A DNA stretch of 45,603 nucleotides from Anaerolineales bacterium (GCA_017985935.1 JAGNWT010000029.1:1-45603), one strand, 5' to 3'. Shown: positions 31,758-40,831, counted from the stretch's first letter. Notes: generated by a model from the sequence alone, not told the origin. Translations and numbers: made by a program.

Positions 31758-32685
31758 ATTAAGTAAAAAGATCATCAGCGAGGTTGAGCGCGCCGTGGTT
31801 GGCAAGCGTGACCTGCTTGAGATGATCATGGCGTCTGTGCTGGCTGGCGGGCATGTTTTACTGGAAGATTACCCCGGTCTTGGCAAAACCCTCATCGCGC
31901 GCAGTTTCGCTTCTGCATTGGGGCTGGATTTCAAGCGCATCCAATTCACGCCTGACCTGTTGCCCGGCGACATCACGGGCGGATACATTTTCAACCGCAC
32001 AAAAAATAAATTTGAAATGCGGCAGGGACCTGTCTTCACCAACATCCTGTTGGCAGATGAGATCAACCGCGCCTCGCCCAAGACGCAATCTGCCTTGCTG
32101 GAAGCCATGCAGGAAGGGCAGGTCACTTTGGAAGGGGAGAGCATGAAACTGCCTGACCCGTTCATTGTGCTTGCCACCCAAAACCCGATCGAGTACGAAG
32201 GGACCTTTCCTCTGCCCGAAGCGCAGTTGGACCGCTTCATGGTGAAACTCTCGGTTGGGTATCCCAGTCTGCAAGAGGAAAAAGAAATTCTTCAACGCCG
32301 CCGCGAACGCAAACAGGATGAACTAACCCTGATGCAGGTCATCAAGCCAAAGCAATTGCTTGAGATGCGCGCCGCGCTCGAGACCGTGCATGTGGACCCC
32401 GACCTTGAAGAATACATTTCCGCTTTGGTGCATGCCACGCGTATCGACCGCCGCGTGGCGGTGGGGTCAAGCCCGCGCGGTTCGCTGGCATTTCTCAAAA
32501 TGGCTCGCGCCCATGCCGTGCTTGCAGGTCGTGATTTTATTTTGCCCGACGATGTCAAACGCTTTGCAGTGCCCGTCCTCACGCATCGCCTGCTGCTTCA
32601 GCCAGAATACTGGATGTCGAAGCAGGTCAATGGCGATGTGATCCAGGACGTGCTGCGTACAACTCCCGTGCCCGTCATTCGTTAA
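31732..32685 (+). CDS. MoxR-family AAA+ ATPase
   Basis: 317 residues. Walker A is DYPGLGKT (about 47-54), Walker B is LLADEINRA, sensor 1 is VLATQNPIEYEGTFPLPEAQLDRF, and the C-terminal lid carries GSSPRGSLAFLKMARA. MoxR ATPases act as chaperones that mature or activate protein complexes, often with DUF58/VWA partners. ATG 31732 is chosen because GGAGATTAGG lies before it and the family's N-terminus starts there; it overlaps the upstream gene by 26 bases. DUF58 follows after one base. Confidence 0.95.
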   Translation: MTEIAKASELSKKIISEVERAVVGKRDLLEMIMASVLAGGHVLLEDYPGLGKTLIARSFASALGLDFKRIQFTPDLLPGDITGGYIFNRTKNKFEMRQGPVFTNILLADEINRASPKTQSALLEAMQEGQVTLEGESMKLPDPFIVLATQNPIEYEGTFPLPEAQLDRFMVKLSVGYPSLQEEKEILQRRRERKQDELTLMQVIKPKQLLEMRAALETVHVDPDLEEYISALVHATRIDRRVAVGSSPRGSLAFLKMARAHAVLAGRDFILPDDVKRFAVPVLTHRLLLQPEYWMSKQVNGDVIQDVLRTTPVPVIR

Positions 32686-32686
32686 A

Positions 32687-33952
32687 GTGGTTCGCTCCAT
32701 TTTTCTTTCCGCGCTGGTGTATAGTCTCTTGCTCGCAGGGTTGATCTCTCTGCGCGGCGAGATGATCGCGCTTGCGATTCCATTCGTGTTGTATCTGTTG
32801 TATGGATTTTGGAAAGCGCCCGAATCTCTCGACTTGCACATCGAGCGAAAACTCTCCGCCGACCGCATCACGCCTGACTCAGATGTGACCGTGACAGTGA
32901 CCGTGACCAATCGCGGATCGAACATTGAGGAGCTTTATCTCAACGAAAGGATCTCCCCTCCGATTCGCGTTCGCATCGGTTCGACCCGACACCTGCTTCG
33001 GCTTCCGAAGGGCGCTTCCCACACTTACACATATACCGTCGCCGATGGGCGCGGAGTGTATTCCTTCGAGTCGATCCACGCCCAGGGGACGGAGTTCTTT
33101 GGTTTGATCCGCCGCGAGCAGGTCATTCACTCCAAAGAGCAGTTGTCCATCTTCCCGGAATTCAGGCGGCTGAAGCATGTCACCATCCGACCGCGCCGCA
33201 CACGGGTCTATGCGGGGACGATCCCTGCGCGCGCTGGCGGTTCAGGCACCGAATTCTTCGGCGTGCGCGAATATCAAACAGGCGACTCGCCGCGCACGAT
33301 CAATTGGCGCGTCAGCGCGCGGCACGAGGAGACTCTCTACTCGAACGAATATCAACAGGAACGGGTGGCAGATGTCGGCGTAGTGGTCGATGCGCGCATT
33401 CAGGCGAATTACGTTCACGGCGGGCAATCCCTTTTTGAACATTCCGTCACCGCCGCCGCCGCTTTGTCCGATGCATTTTTATCACAGGGCAATCGCGTGG
33501 GCTTGCTGGTGTATGGAAGTTACCTCGGCTGGACTCTGCCCGATTACGGTAAACTGCAGCGCGAACGCATCATGCATGCCTTGGCGGGCGCGGAGGCTGG
33601 GGCAAGCTCGGTCTTCGCGGGGCTTGAGCATTTGTCGCCGCGCATGTTCCCGCCTGAGTCGCAGATCGTGCTGGTCAGCTCGTTGTTGAACGATGACCTG
33701 AACGTCTTGGTCCAGTTGCGTGGACGCGGGTATCAGGTAATGGTCATCAGTCCCGACCCTGTAAAATTTGAGCATGGATTTTTGCCGCCCTCTCCGCAAG
33801 TGGATATGGCGGCGCGTGTCATTCGCATGGAGCGTGATCTGCTTATCCGCCGCCTTGAGCGGGCAGGGATTCAGGTCGTGGAGTGGGATGTGTCCCTTCC
33901 GTTCGATCAAGCGGTCGGTCCGTTATTGATGCGCCAAAGGAGAGTGTTGTGA
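32687..33952 (+). CDS. DUF58 family protein
   Basis: 421 residues. Two hydrophobic helices near the N-terminus (1-45), a beta-rich domain, and the DUF58 core (GGSGTEFFGVREYQTGDSPRTINWRVSARHEETLYSNEYQQERVADVGVVVDAR split over about 185-245), a von Willebrand A-like fold. The start is GTG, one base after the MoxR stop. DUF58 proteins are paired with MoxR, where the ATPase is thought to act on the VWA-like protein. The next gene overlaps the stop (GTGA). Confidence 0.92.
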   Translation: MVRSIFLSALVYSLLLAGLISLRGEMIALAIPFVLYLLYGFWKAPESLDLHIERKLSADRITPDSDVTVTVTVTNRGSNIEELYLNERISPPIRVRIGSTRHLLRLPKGASHTYTYTVADGRGVYSFESIHAQGTEFFGLIRREQVIHSKEQLSIFPEFRRLKHVTIRPRRTRVYAGTIPARAGGSGTEFFGVREYQTGDSPRTINWRVSARHEETLYSNEYQQERVADVGVVVDARIQANYVHGGQSLFEHSVTAAAALSDAFLSQGNRVGLLVYGSYLGWTLPDYGKLQRERIMHALAGAEAGASSVFAGLEHLSPRMFPPESQIVLVSSLLNDDLNVLVQLRGRGYQVMVISPDPVKFEHGFLPPSPQVDMAARVIRMERDLLIRRLERAGIQVVEWDVSLPFDQAVGPLLMRQRRVL

Positions 33953-34437
33953 CGCTTGTTGCGTTGTTGTCCAGTATTGTCATCTCATCCGCTTCGCTGG
34001 CGTGGGGCTATTCCCTGCGCGGGTTCGGATCTTTTGCGGTGTGGGTCTTGGTTTTCGGCGCGGGCTGGTTGATCGCCGTCTTTCAAGATTGGAAATGGTT
34101 CTCGTGGATCGGTCTGACCTTTGCAACGGTCGTCTCTGCCTTTGGGCTGTGGTTCGGCTTCATCCCAGGCTGGATGTTCGCGGGCGGGATCTTCGCGCTC
34201 TTCGCATGGGATATGTTCGACTTTCGTTTGCGCCTGCGCCTGATGGCAGATGACGACGACAAGCGCGGCATCGAGCGGCGTCACATTTTACGCATCAGTC
34301 TGCTGGCGTTGATCGGAATGGCGCTTGCCTCATTGACGATGTTGGTGCGAGTGCAGTTCACGCTGGAGTGGAGCGCGCTCTTGGTGATCGTTGCTTTGCT
34401 TGGGTTGGGGCAGTTGGTGGGATGGTTGAAGAAATGA
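33949..34437 (+). CDS. Small membrane protein of MoxR operon
   Basis: 162 residues, GTG start overlapping the DUF58 stop, with AAAGGAGA 8-12 bases before it. About six hydrophobic segments with a charged loop in the middle (DFRLRLRLMADDDDKRGIERRH). No family recognised. It closes the five-gene operon; a transglutaminase-like gene, common at the end of such clusters, is absent here. Confidence 0.75.
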   Translation: MTLVALLSSIVISSASLAWGYSLRGFGSFAVWVLVFGAGWLIAVFQDWKWFSWIGLTFATVVSAFGLWFGFIPGWMFAGGIFALFAWDMFDFRLRLRLMADDDDKRGIERRHILRISLLALIGMALASLTMLVRVQFTLEWSALLVIVALLGLGQLVGWLKK

Positions 34438-34498
34438 TGAAGCAATTTTTTACGCAAATGAATACGGTTATCTCAAGACTTTTGCCGCTTTGAATCTT

Positions 34499-35065
34499 TC
34501 AGTCTTTTTGGTCTGATCTTTTTACTGACAGTGCCAGCCATTCCTGCGCTTCTTTGGGGGTTTTGAAGCGGATCACTTGCAGGTGGGCGTTTTCAGGAAG
34601 TGTAAAAAGTTGGGGATATTCCCGCTTCCTTCTCCAGTAGGTTTTGAACAACCAGTTAATCAACGAATCCTGTGACCAGAACTTGACCTGCGTCCAGAAA
34701 TTTTCCACGTTGTCTGAAAATAATTTCTCCTTGGTGACCACTCGGCGAAAGGTGCGTGTAAGCAATCGCCAGAAGACGGTCAGGAAGGGATAATCCAGCC
34801 AGATGATCGCCTGCGCTTGCGACCAGATGAGATCGCGGGTGACGTGGTAATTCCCTGCCACGACCCAACTTTCAGTGCTGATGGCTTCCTTCACCCGCTC
34901 GCGGAAAACTTCATCGGGCGCTTCGACCCAGTTTGGCTCCCAGTGTAAATAATCGAGGTCAATGAGATCCGCGCCGATCCTGTCTGCGAGGGCTTTTGCC
35001 AGCGTGGATTTTCCCGAAGAAGTTGTGCCGACAATGACATAGCGTTTGATGGGGAGTGAGTTCAT
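34499..35065 (-). CDS. P-loop kinase-like protein (FlaR / adenylate kinase-related)
   Basis: 188 residues. Walker A is GTTSSGKST (13-21), followed by DLIDLDYLHWEPNW, WVVAGNYH and a lid-like basic section (LTRTFRRVV). This is the pattern of proteins labelled DNA topology modulation protein FlaR and of small nucleoside kinases; the substrate is not known. The transcript looks leaderless: TATACT ends 9 bases before ATG with TTGAAG at 17 spacing and no SD. It is divergent from the aminotransferase gene. Confidence 0.85.
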   Translation of the reverse strand: MNSLPIKRYVIVGTTSSGKSTLAKALADRIGADLIDLDYLHWEPNWVEAPDEVFRERVKEAISTESWVVAGNYHVTRDLIWSQAQAIIWLDYPFLTVFWRLLTRTFRRVVTKEKLFSDNVENFWTQVKFWSQDSLINWLFKTYWRRKREYPQLFTLPENAHLQVIRFKTPKEAQEWLALSVKRSDQKD

Positions 35066-35074
35066 AGGCGGGAG

Positions 35075-35103
35075 AGTATAATTTGCCAGTCTTGAATCTT
35101 CAA
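35075..35103 (-). promoter_or_regulatory. Promoter of the FlaR-like gene, leaderless type
   Basis: Minus-strand TTGAAG (35098-35103), 17-base spacer, TATACT (35075-35080), 9 bases to the ATG. Confidence 0.7.
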
Positions 35104-35146
35104 TCCAAGATCGTAGATCAAAAATCGCAAATCAAAATGAGGCTCC

Positions 35147-36496
35147 ATGTTTGAACTTCCTGATAACGAAATTCTCCCTCTCTCGAAAGAGCATGTCTTC
35201 TGGACGTGGTCTGCTCAAGCCAAGGTGAATCCCATTGCTGTGAAGAAAGCGAAAGGCGTTTACTTTTGGGATGTGAACGACAAGAAATATCTCGACTTCA
35301 ACTCCATGACCATGTGCGTCAACATCGGTCACGGCAATGAGAGGGTCATCAAAGCAATGCAGGAGCAGGCTGCGGAGCTGCCCTATGCCGCGCCGGGCAT
35401 GACGACAAAGATACGCGCGCTGGCAAGCAAGGTTGTGGCAGAGATCACACCCAAAGGCGCGTTGACCAAAGTGCTGTTCACCCTCGGCGGAGCGGATGCG
35501 AACGAGAACGCCATCAAGATCGCGCGCGGATATACAAAAAAACACAAGATACTCACACGCTATCGTTCATATCACGGCGCATCTGCGGGTGCGATGGCAG
35601 CGACGGGCGATCCGCGCCGCGTGGCTTGGGAGCCGAACCTGATGACGGGCGTGGTGCATTTCCTTGACCCGTACCGCTACCGTTCCACCTTTCATCGCAG
35701 CAATCCCGATATTTCGGAAGAGGAATTTACCCGCGATTACTTGAATCACCTCGAAGAGATCATCCTCTACGAGGGGCCTGAATCCATCGCGGCGGTTTTG
35801 ATGGAATCGGTCACGGGCACGAACGGGATCATCATCCCGCCGCAGGGATACATGCAGGGAGTCCGCGCCTTGTGCGACAAGTACGGCATCCTGATGATTG
35901 CCGATGAAGTGATGAGCGGATTCGGTCGGACGGGGAAGATGTTTGCCATTGAACACTGGGATGTTGTCCCAGATATTATGACAATGGCGAAGGGACTAAC
36001 CTCAGCGTATGCACCGCTTGGCGCGGTGGCAATGAAGCCGGAGATCGCTGCGGCATTCGATGAGCATGCTTTTGAAAGCGGGCTGACTTATACCTCGCAT
36101 CCCATTTCACTTGCGGCGGCTGTGGCGAACATCAGTGTGATGAAGGAAGATAAGATTGTCGAGCACGCGGCAGGCATGGGCGCAGTCTTGAGGCGCATGT
36201 TGACCGATCTTGGCGAAGCGCACCCATCCGTGGGGGAGGTCCGCAATATCGGTTTGTTCGGCATCCTTGAATTGGTCAAGGACCGCAAGACTAAAGAACC
36301 GATGGCTCCGTGGAATGGATCATCGCCAGAGATGGTTGCGCTCAGAAAATATTGTACTGACCACGGGCTTTTTCTTTACACCCACTGGCATACTGTGTTG
36401 ATCATCCCGCCGTTGATCATCACCGAAGAAGAACTAAAAGAAGGGATGGATATTTTGGATAAGGCACTGGAGATCACGGACAAGGCAGTGAAGTGA
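35147..36496 (+). CDS. Class III PLP-dependent aminotransferase
   Basis: 449 residues with the omega-aminotransferase pattern: an N-terminal VYFWDVNDKKYLDFNSMTMCVNIGHGNERV, the phosphate-binding TLGGADANENAIKIAR, the cofactor-stacking YRSYHGAS, ADEVMSGFGRTGKMFAIEH with the PLP pyridine Asp, and the Schiff-base Lys in TMAKGLTSAYAPLGAVAM. Closest by eye to taurine/beta-alanine/aminobutyrate:pyruvate enzymes, but the amino donor cannot be read. GAGG lies 6 bases before the ATG. The stop overlaps the GTG of the GGDEF gene, so an enzyme and a c-di-GMP-type protein share one transcript. Confidence 0.93.
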   Translation: MFELPDNEILPLSKEHVFWTWSAQAKVNPIAVKKAKGVYFWDVNDKKYLDFNSMTMCVNIGHGNERVIKAMQEQAAELPYAAPGMTTKIRALASKVVAEITPKGALTKVLFTLGGADANENAIKIARGYTKKHKILTRYRSYHGASAGAMAATGDPRRVAWEPNLMTGVVHFLDPYRYRSTFHRSNPDISEEEFTRDYLNHLEEIILYEGPESIAAVLMESVTGTNGIIIPPQGYMQGVRALCDKYGILMIADEVMSGFGRTGKMFAIEHWDVVPDIMTMAKGLTSAYAPLGAVAMKPEIAAAFDEHAFESGLTYTSHPISLAAAVANISVMKEDKIVEHAAGMGAVLRRMLTDLGEAHPSVGEVRNIGLFGILELVKDRKTKEPMAPWNGSSPEMVALRKYCTDHGLFLYTHWHTVLIIPPLIITEEELKEGMDILDKALEITDKAVK

Positions 36497-38103
36497 TCAA
36501 TCCGGCGTATTCCCTGTTGCTGGTTGTTTCAGGCTTGATCTCGCTTTTTATTGCGGGAGTGGTCTGGCTGCGGCGTCCGCTGGCTGGGGCTTCGCACCTC
36601 GCGGTTGTCATGATGTCGATGACGCTGTGGAGTCTGGCTTACGCTTTTTCGTGGCTGGTGCCGGATGAACGGGGAAAATTCTTTTGGGTTGGGATCGCTT
36701 TCTTTGGGGTGGCTGTTTCCTCTCCTTCCTTCCTTGCGATGGCTTTCGAGTTCACAGGGCGGCAGGACCGAATCAATTGGAAGTTTTACGTTTACTCGTA
36801 CACCGTGCCATTGATCGCCATGGTCTTCTATTGGACAGATCCCTGGTTTGGTTTGTTCTTCGGCGGAGCGAGTATTTCAAATCAGGAAGACCTGCTGCGC
36901 GGTGGACCGGGTCTGATGATGATCGGTGCGAATGGGTACACTTGTATTATTTGGGGCGTCGGTCATCTGATACGCTACTTGAAGCGTGCGCCTCGTTCGA
37001 AGCGTACTTCGGTCATCTTTATTTTGATCGGCACGTTCTTCCCGGCATTTGGTACCTTTATCAGCATCCTGCATTTCAGTCCATTCCCCGGTTTGGACCT
37101 GACCCCGATCGCTTTTACCATGAGCGGGATGTTCTATGCCTATGGTTTGTTCACATATCGGATTTTGAACGTTGCCCCGGTTCGGCGCGAAGCGATCCTT
37201 GAGAACATGGAAGATTGCATGCTGGTCGTGGATGATCTGAATCGTGTGCTTGATATCAATCCGCATGCATTGGCTTTTGTAGATGCCGGTGTAAAAGACC
37301 CAACCGGCAGGCAGCTAAAAGATGTTTTTTCAAAGTGGCAAAACGAGATCCACCTTGATCTTGGCGCACAAGACGGAACCTTCCGCGTGCAGTTGGAAGG
37401 ACCAGACTTCCACCACTACGACATCACCGTTACATCCCTGCAGGATTCGAAAAATGAGTTTGCCGGCAGGCTGATCGTCTGGCGCGATATTTCGGTGCAG
37501 AAAAAAAGCGAGATCGAAATGCGGGAGATGAATCTGCGCCTGCAGCAGCACATCAAAGAGATCGAGATCCTGCATGACCAATTACGTGAGCAGGCGATCC
37601 ATGACAGCCTGACCGGATTGTTCAACCGCCGCTACATGGAAGAAACCCTGCAAAAGGAAATGGCTCAGGCGCTCAGGTCCAAGTCTCCGCTTAGCGTTGT
37701 GATGATGGATGTTGACCTGTTCAAGCAGATCAATGATGGGAACGGTCATCACGTTGGTGATGCGATCTTGCAGGGGCTGGCAGACATGCTCATGGACAAC
37801 ATCCGCCTTGGCGACACAGCTTGCAGATATGGGGGAGACGAGTTGGTGGTGGTGATGCCTGGCGCCGCTGAAGCCGATGCCTTTGCCAGGGCGAATCTTT
37901 GGCGCGAAAAGTTTTCGAGCATGGACTTTATTGTCAATGATGTGCGGGTGCGCACCACGCTTTCACTTGGAGTTGCTTCCATGTCGCATGGCTTCAGGAG
38001 GTTTGAAGACCTGCTGATCGCCGCGGACAAAGCGCTCTATGTTTCCAAGATCAATCGCAACGCTGTAAATCGATTTACCCCCGAAACCGAAAAAGAAAAA
38101 TAA
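36493..38103 (+). CDS. Membrane diguanylate cyclase-like protein (7TM-PAS-GGDEF)
   Basis: 536 residues: seven hydrophobic segments (1-225) like the His_kinase_7TM sensing module, a PAS-like domain (~230-340, ILENMEDCMLVVDDLNRVLDINPHALAFVD), a coiled linker, and a GGDEF domain (~370-530) with HDSLTGLFNRRYMEE, MMDVDLFKQINDGNGHHVGDAIL and the active loop RYGGDELVVVMP. The loop reads GGDEL in place of GGDEF; the catalytic Asp and Glu remain, so c-di-GMP synthesis is still possible. No inhibitory RxxD is obvious. Start GTG overlaps the aminotransferase stop by 4 bases; the end faces the kinase gene with one base between. Confidence 0.92.
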   Translation: MINPAYSLLLVVSGLISLFIAGVVWLRRPLAGASHLAVVMMSMTLWSLAYAFSWLVPDERGKFFWVGIAFFGVAVSSPSFLAMAFEFTGRQDRINWKFYVYSYTVPLIAMVFYWTDPWFGLFFGGASISNQEDLLRGGPGLMMIGANGYTCIIWGVGHLIRYLKRAPRSKRTSVIFILIGTFFPAFGTFISILHFSPFPGLDLTPIAFTMSGMFYAYGLFTYRILNVAPVRREAILENMEDCMLVVDDLNRVLDINPHALAFVDAGVKDPTGRQLKDVFSKWQNEIHLDLGAQDGTFRVQLEGPDFHHYDITVTSLQDSKNEFAGRLIVWRDISVQKKSEIEMREMNLRLQQHIKEIEILHDQLREQAIHDSLTGLFNRRYMEETLQKEMAQALRSKSPLSVVMMDVDLFKQINDGNGHHVGDAILQGLADMLMDNIRLGDTACRYGGDELVVVMPGAAEADAFARANLWREKFSSMDFIVNDVRVRTTLSLGVASMSHGFRRFEDLLIAADKALYVSKINRNAVNRFTPETEKEK

Positions 38104-38104
38104 T

Positions 38105-39175
38105 CTACTGTGGCAGATCGATCACAAAGATCGTGCCCTTTCCAATTTCACTGGACGCTTCAATGCTCCCGCCGTGTGCGTGGACGATCTGTTTGGTGAT
38201 GGCAAGTCCAAGCCCGCTGTGCTCACGGTCGGTGCGTGATCTGTCTCCGCGCCAGAATCTGTCGAAGATAAAGGGCAGATTTTCGGGGGCAATTCCCTCG
38301 CCTGTGTCCTTCACCTTAATCCGCGCGGATCGTTCTTCGCCGCTGCCTGATCCTGTTTCGAGCGAGATGTTCCCGCCTTGAGGGGTGTATCTCAACGCGT
38401 TGGAAATCAAATTGGATAGCACCTGGTTGAGCCGATCATAATCTGCCGAGATCTCCTGCTTTGGGTCTTGAATATCTGCGGCGAGGTTAATGCCCAGGGA
38501 GGCGGCTTGCGCTGAAAAACTTGACGTGAGGTCATGTATCAGATCGGCAAGCAGGAAGCGGGTGGGATGAAGCGGCAGTTGTCCGCCTTCTGCGAGGGAG
38601 AGCGTTTGCAGATCTTCCACGAGTCGGGCGAGTAGTTTGGTTTCATCCAGAGTGTTGTTGATGTGGTCTGCGGTTGGCTGGTAAACGCCATCGATGACCC
38701 CTTCGAGATTTCCCTGGATAATGTGAAGCGGAGTGCGAAGTTCATGCGCGATGTCGGCTGTCAGGTTGCGCCGCTGCTGGTCAGAGCGTTCCAGTTCGCT
38801 GACCATTTTGTTGAAGCGTTTGATCAGCTCATGGAATTGCGGAGAGTCGTTGTCTGGGACGCGTATCGAAAGATCGCCCTCGGCTACCGAGTCGATCGCG
38901 TTGAAGATCTCGCCAAGCGGTTTGCCAAAGCGCGCGTACATGTTGAAGACCGTGATGAGCGCAAAGACGATCACAGCGAACGGCGCGCCGCAGACCAGAA
39001 GCCAGATATTTCTGATGCCCGCATATTCCGAGAAGACCAGGTAAAGAATGGCGGCAGTGCCCCCGAAGAAAAGCACGATGGCGCTCATGAAGAACAAAGC
39101 GAACGGGAAGAAAAAGCGACGGCTTCCGCGCCAACGTCGGGTTTGATTTTTGTGGAGAGGAGAGTGGTGAGACAT
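38105..39175 (-). CDS. BaeS-like sensor histidine kinase
   Basis: 356 residues: two membrane helices (about 22-46 and 56-76) with a very short extracytoplasmic loop, a HAMP domain (77-130, RFGKPLGEIFNAIDSVAEGDLSIRVPDNDSP), HisKA with the phosphorylated His in LTADIAHELRTPLH, and HATPase (NLISNALRYTP, VKDTGEGIAPENLPFIFDRFWRGD, SGLGLAITKQI). The tiny sensor loop suggests that it senses within the membrane, as many envelope-stress kinases do. It follows the OmpR-type regulator by 21 bases and is its likely partner. Confidence 0.93.
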   Translation of the reverse strand: MSHHSPLHKNQTRRWRGSRRFFFPFALFFMSAIVLFFGGTAAILYLVFSEYAGIRNIWLLVCGAPFAVIVFALITVFNMYARFGKPLGEIFNAIDSVAEGDLSIRVPDNDSPQFHELIKRFNKMVSELERSDQQRRNLTADIAHELRTPLHIIQGNLEGVIDGVYQPTADHINNTLDETKLLARLVEDLQTLSLAEGGQLPLHPTRFLLADLIHDLTSSFSAQAASLGINLAADIQDPKQEISADYDRLNQVLSNLISNALRYTPQGGNISLETGSGSGEERSARIKVKDTGEGIAPENLPFIFDRFWRGDRSRTDREHSGLGLAITKQIVHAHGGSIEASSEIGKGTIFVIDLPQ

Positions 39176-39196
39176 AAAGTGCCCGTCGCTGTAAAT

Positions 39197-39880
39197 TTAT
39201 TTTTCTGCTGTTATGAATCGATAGCCTATTCCGTACACGGTTTCGATCATGGAAATGCCGGATACAGTTTCGAGCTTTTTTCTTAAGTTCTTGATGTGTG
39301 AGTCTATGCTGCGGTCAATGCTGGACGCTGCTCCATGCAGATCGTCCAGCAATTGCTCGCGGGTCAAGGTCTGCCCGGGACGGCTGGCGAGCAGGACCAG
39401 TAATTTAAATTCATTGGGCGTGAGCTTAACGGGAGAGTCGTTGAAGGTGACGGAATATTTTTCTGTGTCCACTTCCAATCCGTCGGCGCGGATGATGCTC
39501 GGCGGTTTGACCTCTCCCTTTGCGCGGCGCAGCAAAGCGCGGACACGGGCGACCATTGCCCGCGGCGAGAATGGCTTGGTGATGTAATCATCCGCGCCGA
39601 TCTCCAGACCTGTGACCTGATCCACTTCCTCGGCTAATGCGGTGAGCATGATGATGGGGACATCGCTTTCACGGCGCAGGATGCGACACACTTCACGACC
39701 ATCGATGTTGGGGAGCATCAGGTCGAGGATGATGAGGTCTGGTTTGTCGCGGCGGGCAGTTGTCAGCGCAGATTGACCGTCCGCGGCTACAAGGACGCGG
39801 TATCCGTTCTTTTCAAGATAATCGCGCGCAATGCGAGTGATCTTCGGTTCGTCATCTACAACGAGGATAAGTTCGGGCAT
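39197..39880 (-). CDS. OmpR/BaeR-like response regulator
   Basis: 227 residues: receiver (acidic VVDDEP, phosphoacceptor in LIILDLMLPNIDG, lysine in YITKPF) and winged helix (SPVKLTPNEFKLLVLLASRPGQTLTREQLLDDLHGAASSIDRSIDSHIKNLRKKLE, YGIGYRF). The transcript looks leaderless: extended -10 TGATATACT ends 6 bases before the ATG. OmpR-family regulators bind direct repeats spaced 10-11 bases; two such repeat blocks lie upstream of the next two genes on this strand (40765-40817 and 41396-41451), making this regulator the prime candidate to bind them (inference). Confidence 0.93.
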   Translation of the reverse strand: MPELILVVDDEPKITRIARDYLEKNGYRVLVAADGQSALTTARRDKPDLIILDLMLPNIDGREVCRILRRESDVPIIMLTALAEEVDQVTGLEIGADDYITKPFSPRAMVARVRALLRRAKGEVKPPSIIRADGLEVDTEKYSVTFNDSPVKLTPNEFKLLVLLASRPGQTLTREQLLDDLHGAASSIDRSIDSHIKNLRKKLETVSGISMIETVYGIGYRFITAEK

Positions 39881-39886
39881 GGGGGG

Positions 39887-39895
39887 AGTATATCA
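39887..39895 (-). promoter_or_regulatory. Extended -10 of the BaeRS-like pair, leaderless type
   Basis: Minus-strand TGA plus TATACT (39887-39892), then six C residues and the ATG at 39880. No SD. Confidence 0.65.
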
Positions 39896-39924
39896 AATGA
39901 GGGATGATGAATAACAAAGCGGGG

Positions 39925-40731
39925 TTATCGTTTCCAGATTTCCCATTGACCTGTGCCAACGGTGGGCAAGCCTTCAGCCAGCCATTCATACATCGAGCCG
40001 TGATAGACGGCGGCATTTTCATGCCCTGTCATCAGGTGCGCCGCCGCGTTGACTGCCGCAGCAATCCCTCCGCCGCAGTAGGTGATGATGCGCTGATTGT
40101 TGGCCACTTCTTGCAGGCGGGCGGCGATCTGGTCATCAGGCAGAAAGGCGTTCATTCCGTCCATCAGGTCCATGCAGGAAAGGGAGATCGAGCCTTCGAT
40201 ATGTGAAGCGTCGAAGCTTTCGAGGGGCAGCACATTCACGATTGCGGTATCAGCGGTGCTGAGGGATTTCAATACTTCTTCCTTGTCGGCATACATCCAT
40301 TCCCTGAGGTGCGGCTGGAATGTTGCGGGCTTATATTGATGCGCTTCCTGCTCTATCTGTCCGCCCGCCTGCTTCCACGCGGAGAGTCCGCCGTTGAGGA
40401 TGCGGACATTGTTGTGCCCTGCGTAGCGCAGGACCCACCATGCTCTCACCGCGTAAGGGAGCATGCCGCAGGCGTAGACGATCACCTCTGTCTCATTGGA
40501 GATGCCGAGCACGCCGATCTGTTCGGCGAGCAGATCTTCAGGAAGCATGTTGGTGTATCGGTTTGCGCTTTCGGGTGCTGAGAATTTCTCGTGCTCGAAG
40601 AACGCCGCGCCCGGGATGTGTTCCTGCAAATAGGCGCCATTCGTCACGGTCGCGTCGAAGATGCGGATGTTTTTGTCGCCAATTTTTTGCAGCAGTTCAT
40701 TGGCTTCGATCAGGATCTGGTTTCGGTTCAT
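39925..40731 (-). CDS. Two-domain rhodanese (thiosulfate/3-mercaptopyruvate sulfurtransferase-like)
   Basis: 268 residues, tandem rhodanese domains. The second domain holds the active-site loop CGGGIAA in IITYCGGGIAAAVNA; typical enzymes have CGSGVTA or CG-T-G-A variants, so donor specificity is unclear. The first, normally inactive, domain has HIPGAAFFEH and LRYAGHNNVRILNGGLSAWKQAGG and also carries a Cys (VYACGMLPYAVRAWW). It transfers sulfane sulfur to thiophilic acceptors. GGAGG lies 7-8 bases before the ATG. It is preceded by the TGTGG operator block shared with the next gene upstream. Confidence 0.9.
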   Translation of the reverse strand: MNRNQILIEANELLQKIGDKNIRIFDATVTNGAYLQEHIPGAAFFEHEKFSAPESANRYTNMLPEDLLAEQIGVLGISNETEVIVYACGMLPYAVRAWWVLRYAGHNNVRILNGGLSAWKQAGGQIEQEAHQYKPATFQPHLREWMYADKEEVLKSLSTADTAIVNVLPLESFDASHIEGSISLSCMDLMDGMNAFLPDDQIAARLQEVANNQRIITYCGGGIAAAVNAAAHLMTGHENAAVYHGSMYEWLAEGLPTVGTGQWEIWKR

Positions 40732-40764
40732 GGTTGTGCCTCCATTGATTTGGTGTGTGCACGG

Positions 40765-40817
40765 AATATATCAACGCTTTGTGGAGGAAATGTGGATGTT
40801 TTCGCCAGAGAATGTGG
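40765..40817 (-). promoter_or_regulatory. Promoter/operator block A (phased TGTGG half-sites)
   Basis: Extended -10 TTGATATATT on the minus strand (TATATT at 40765-40770, TTGA at 40771-40774), then an upstream array whose plus-strand TGTGG elements start at 40780, 40791 and 40813. The 34 bases 40765-40798 match 41396-41429 at 29 of 34 positions, with the same spacing. It lies 33 bases ahead of the rhodanese ATG. Confidence 0.7.
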
Positions 40818-40831
40818 AAGTTTCTGCCGCG

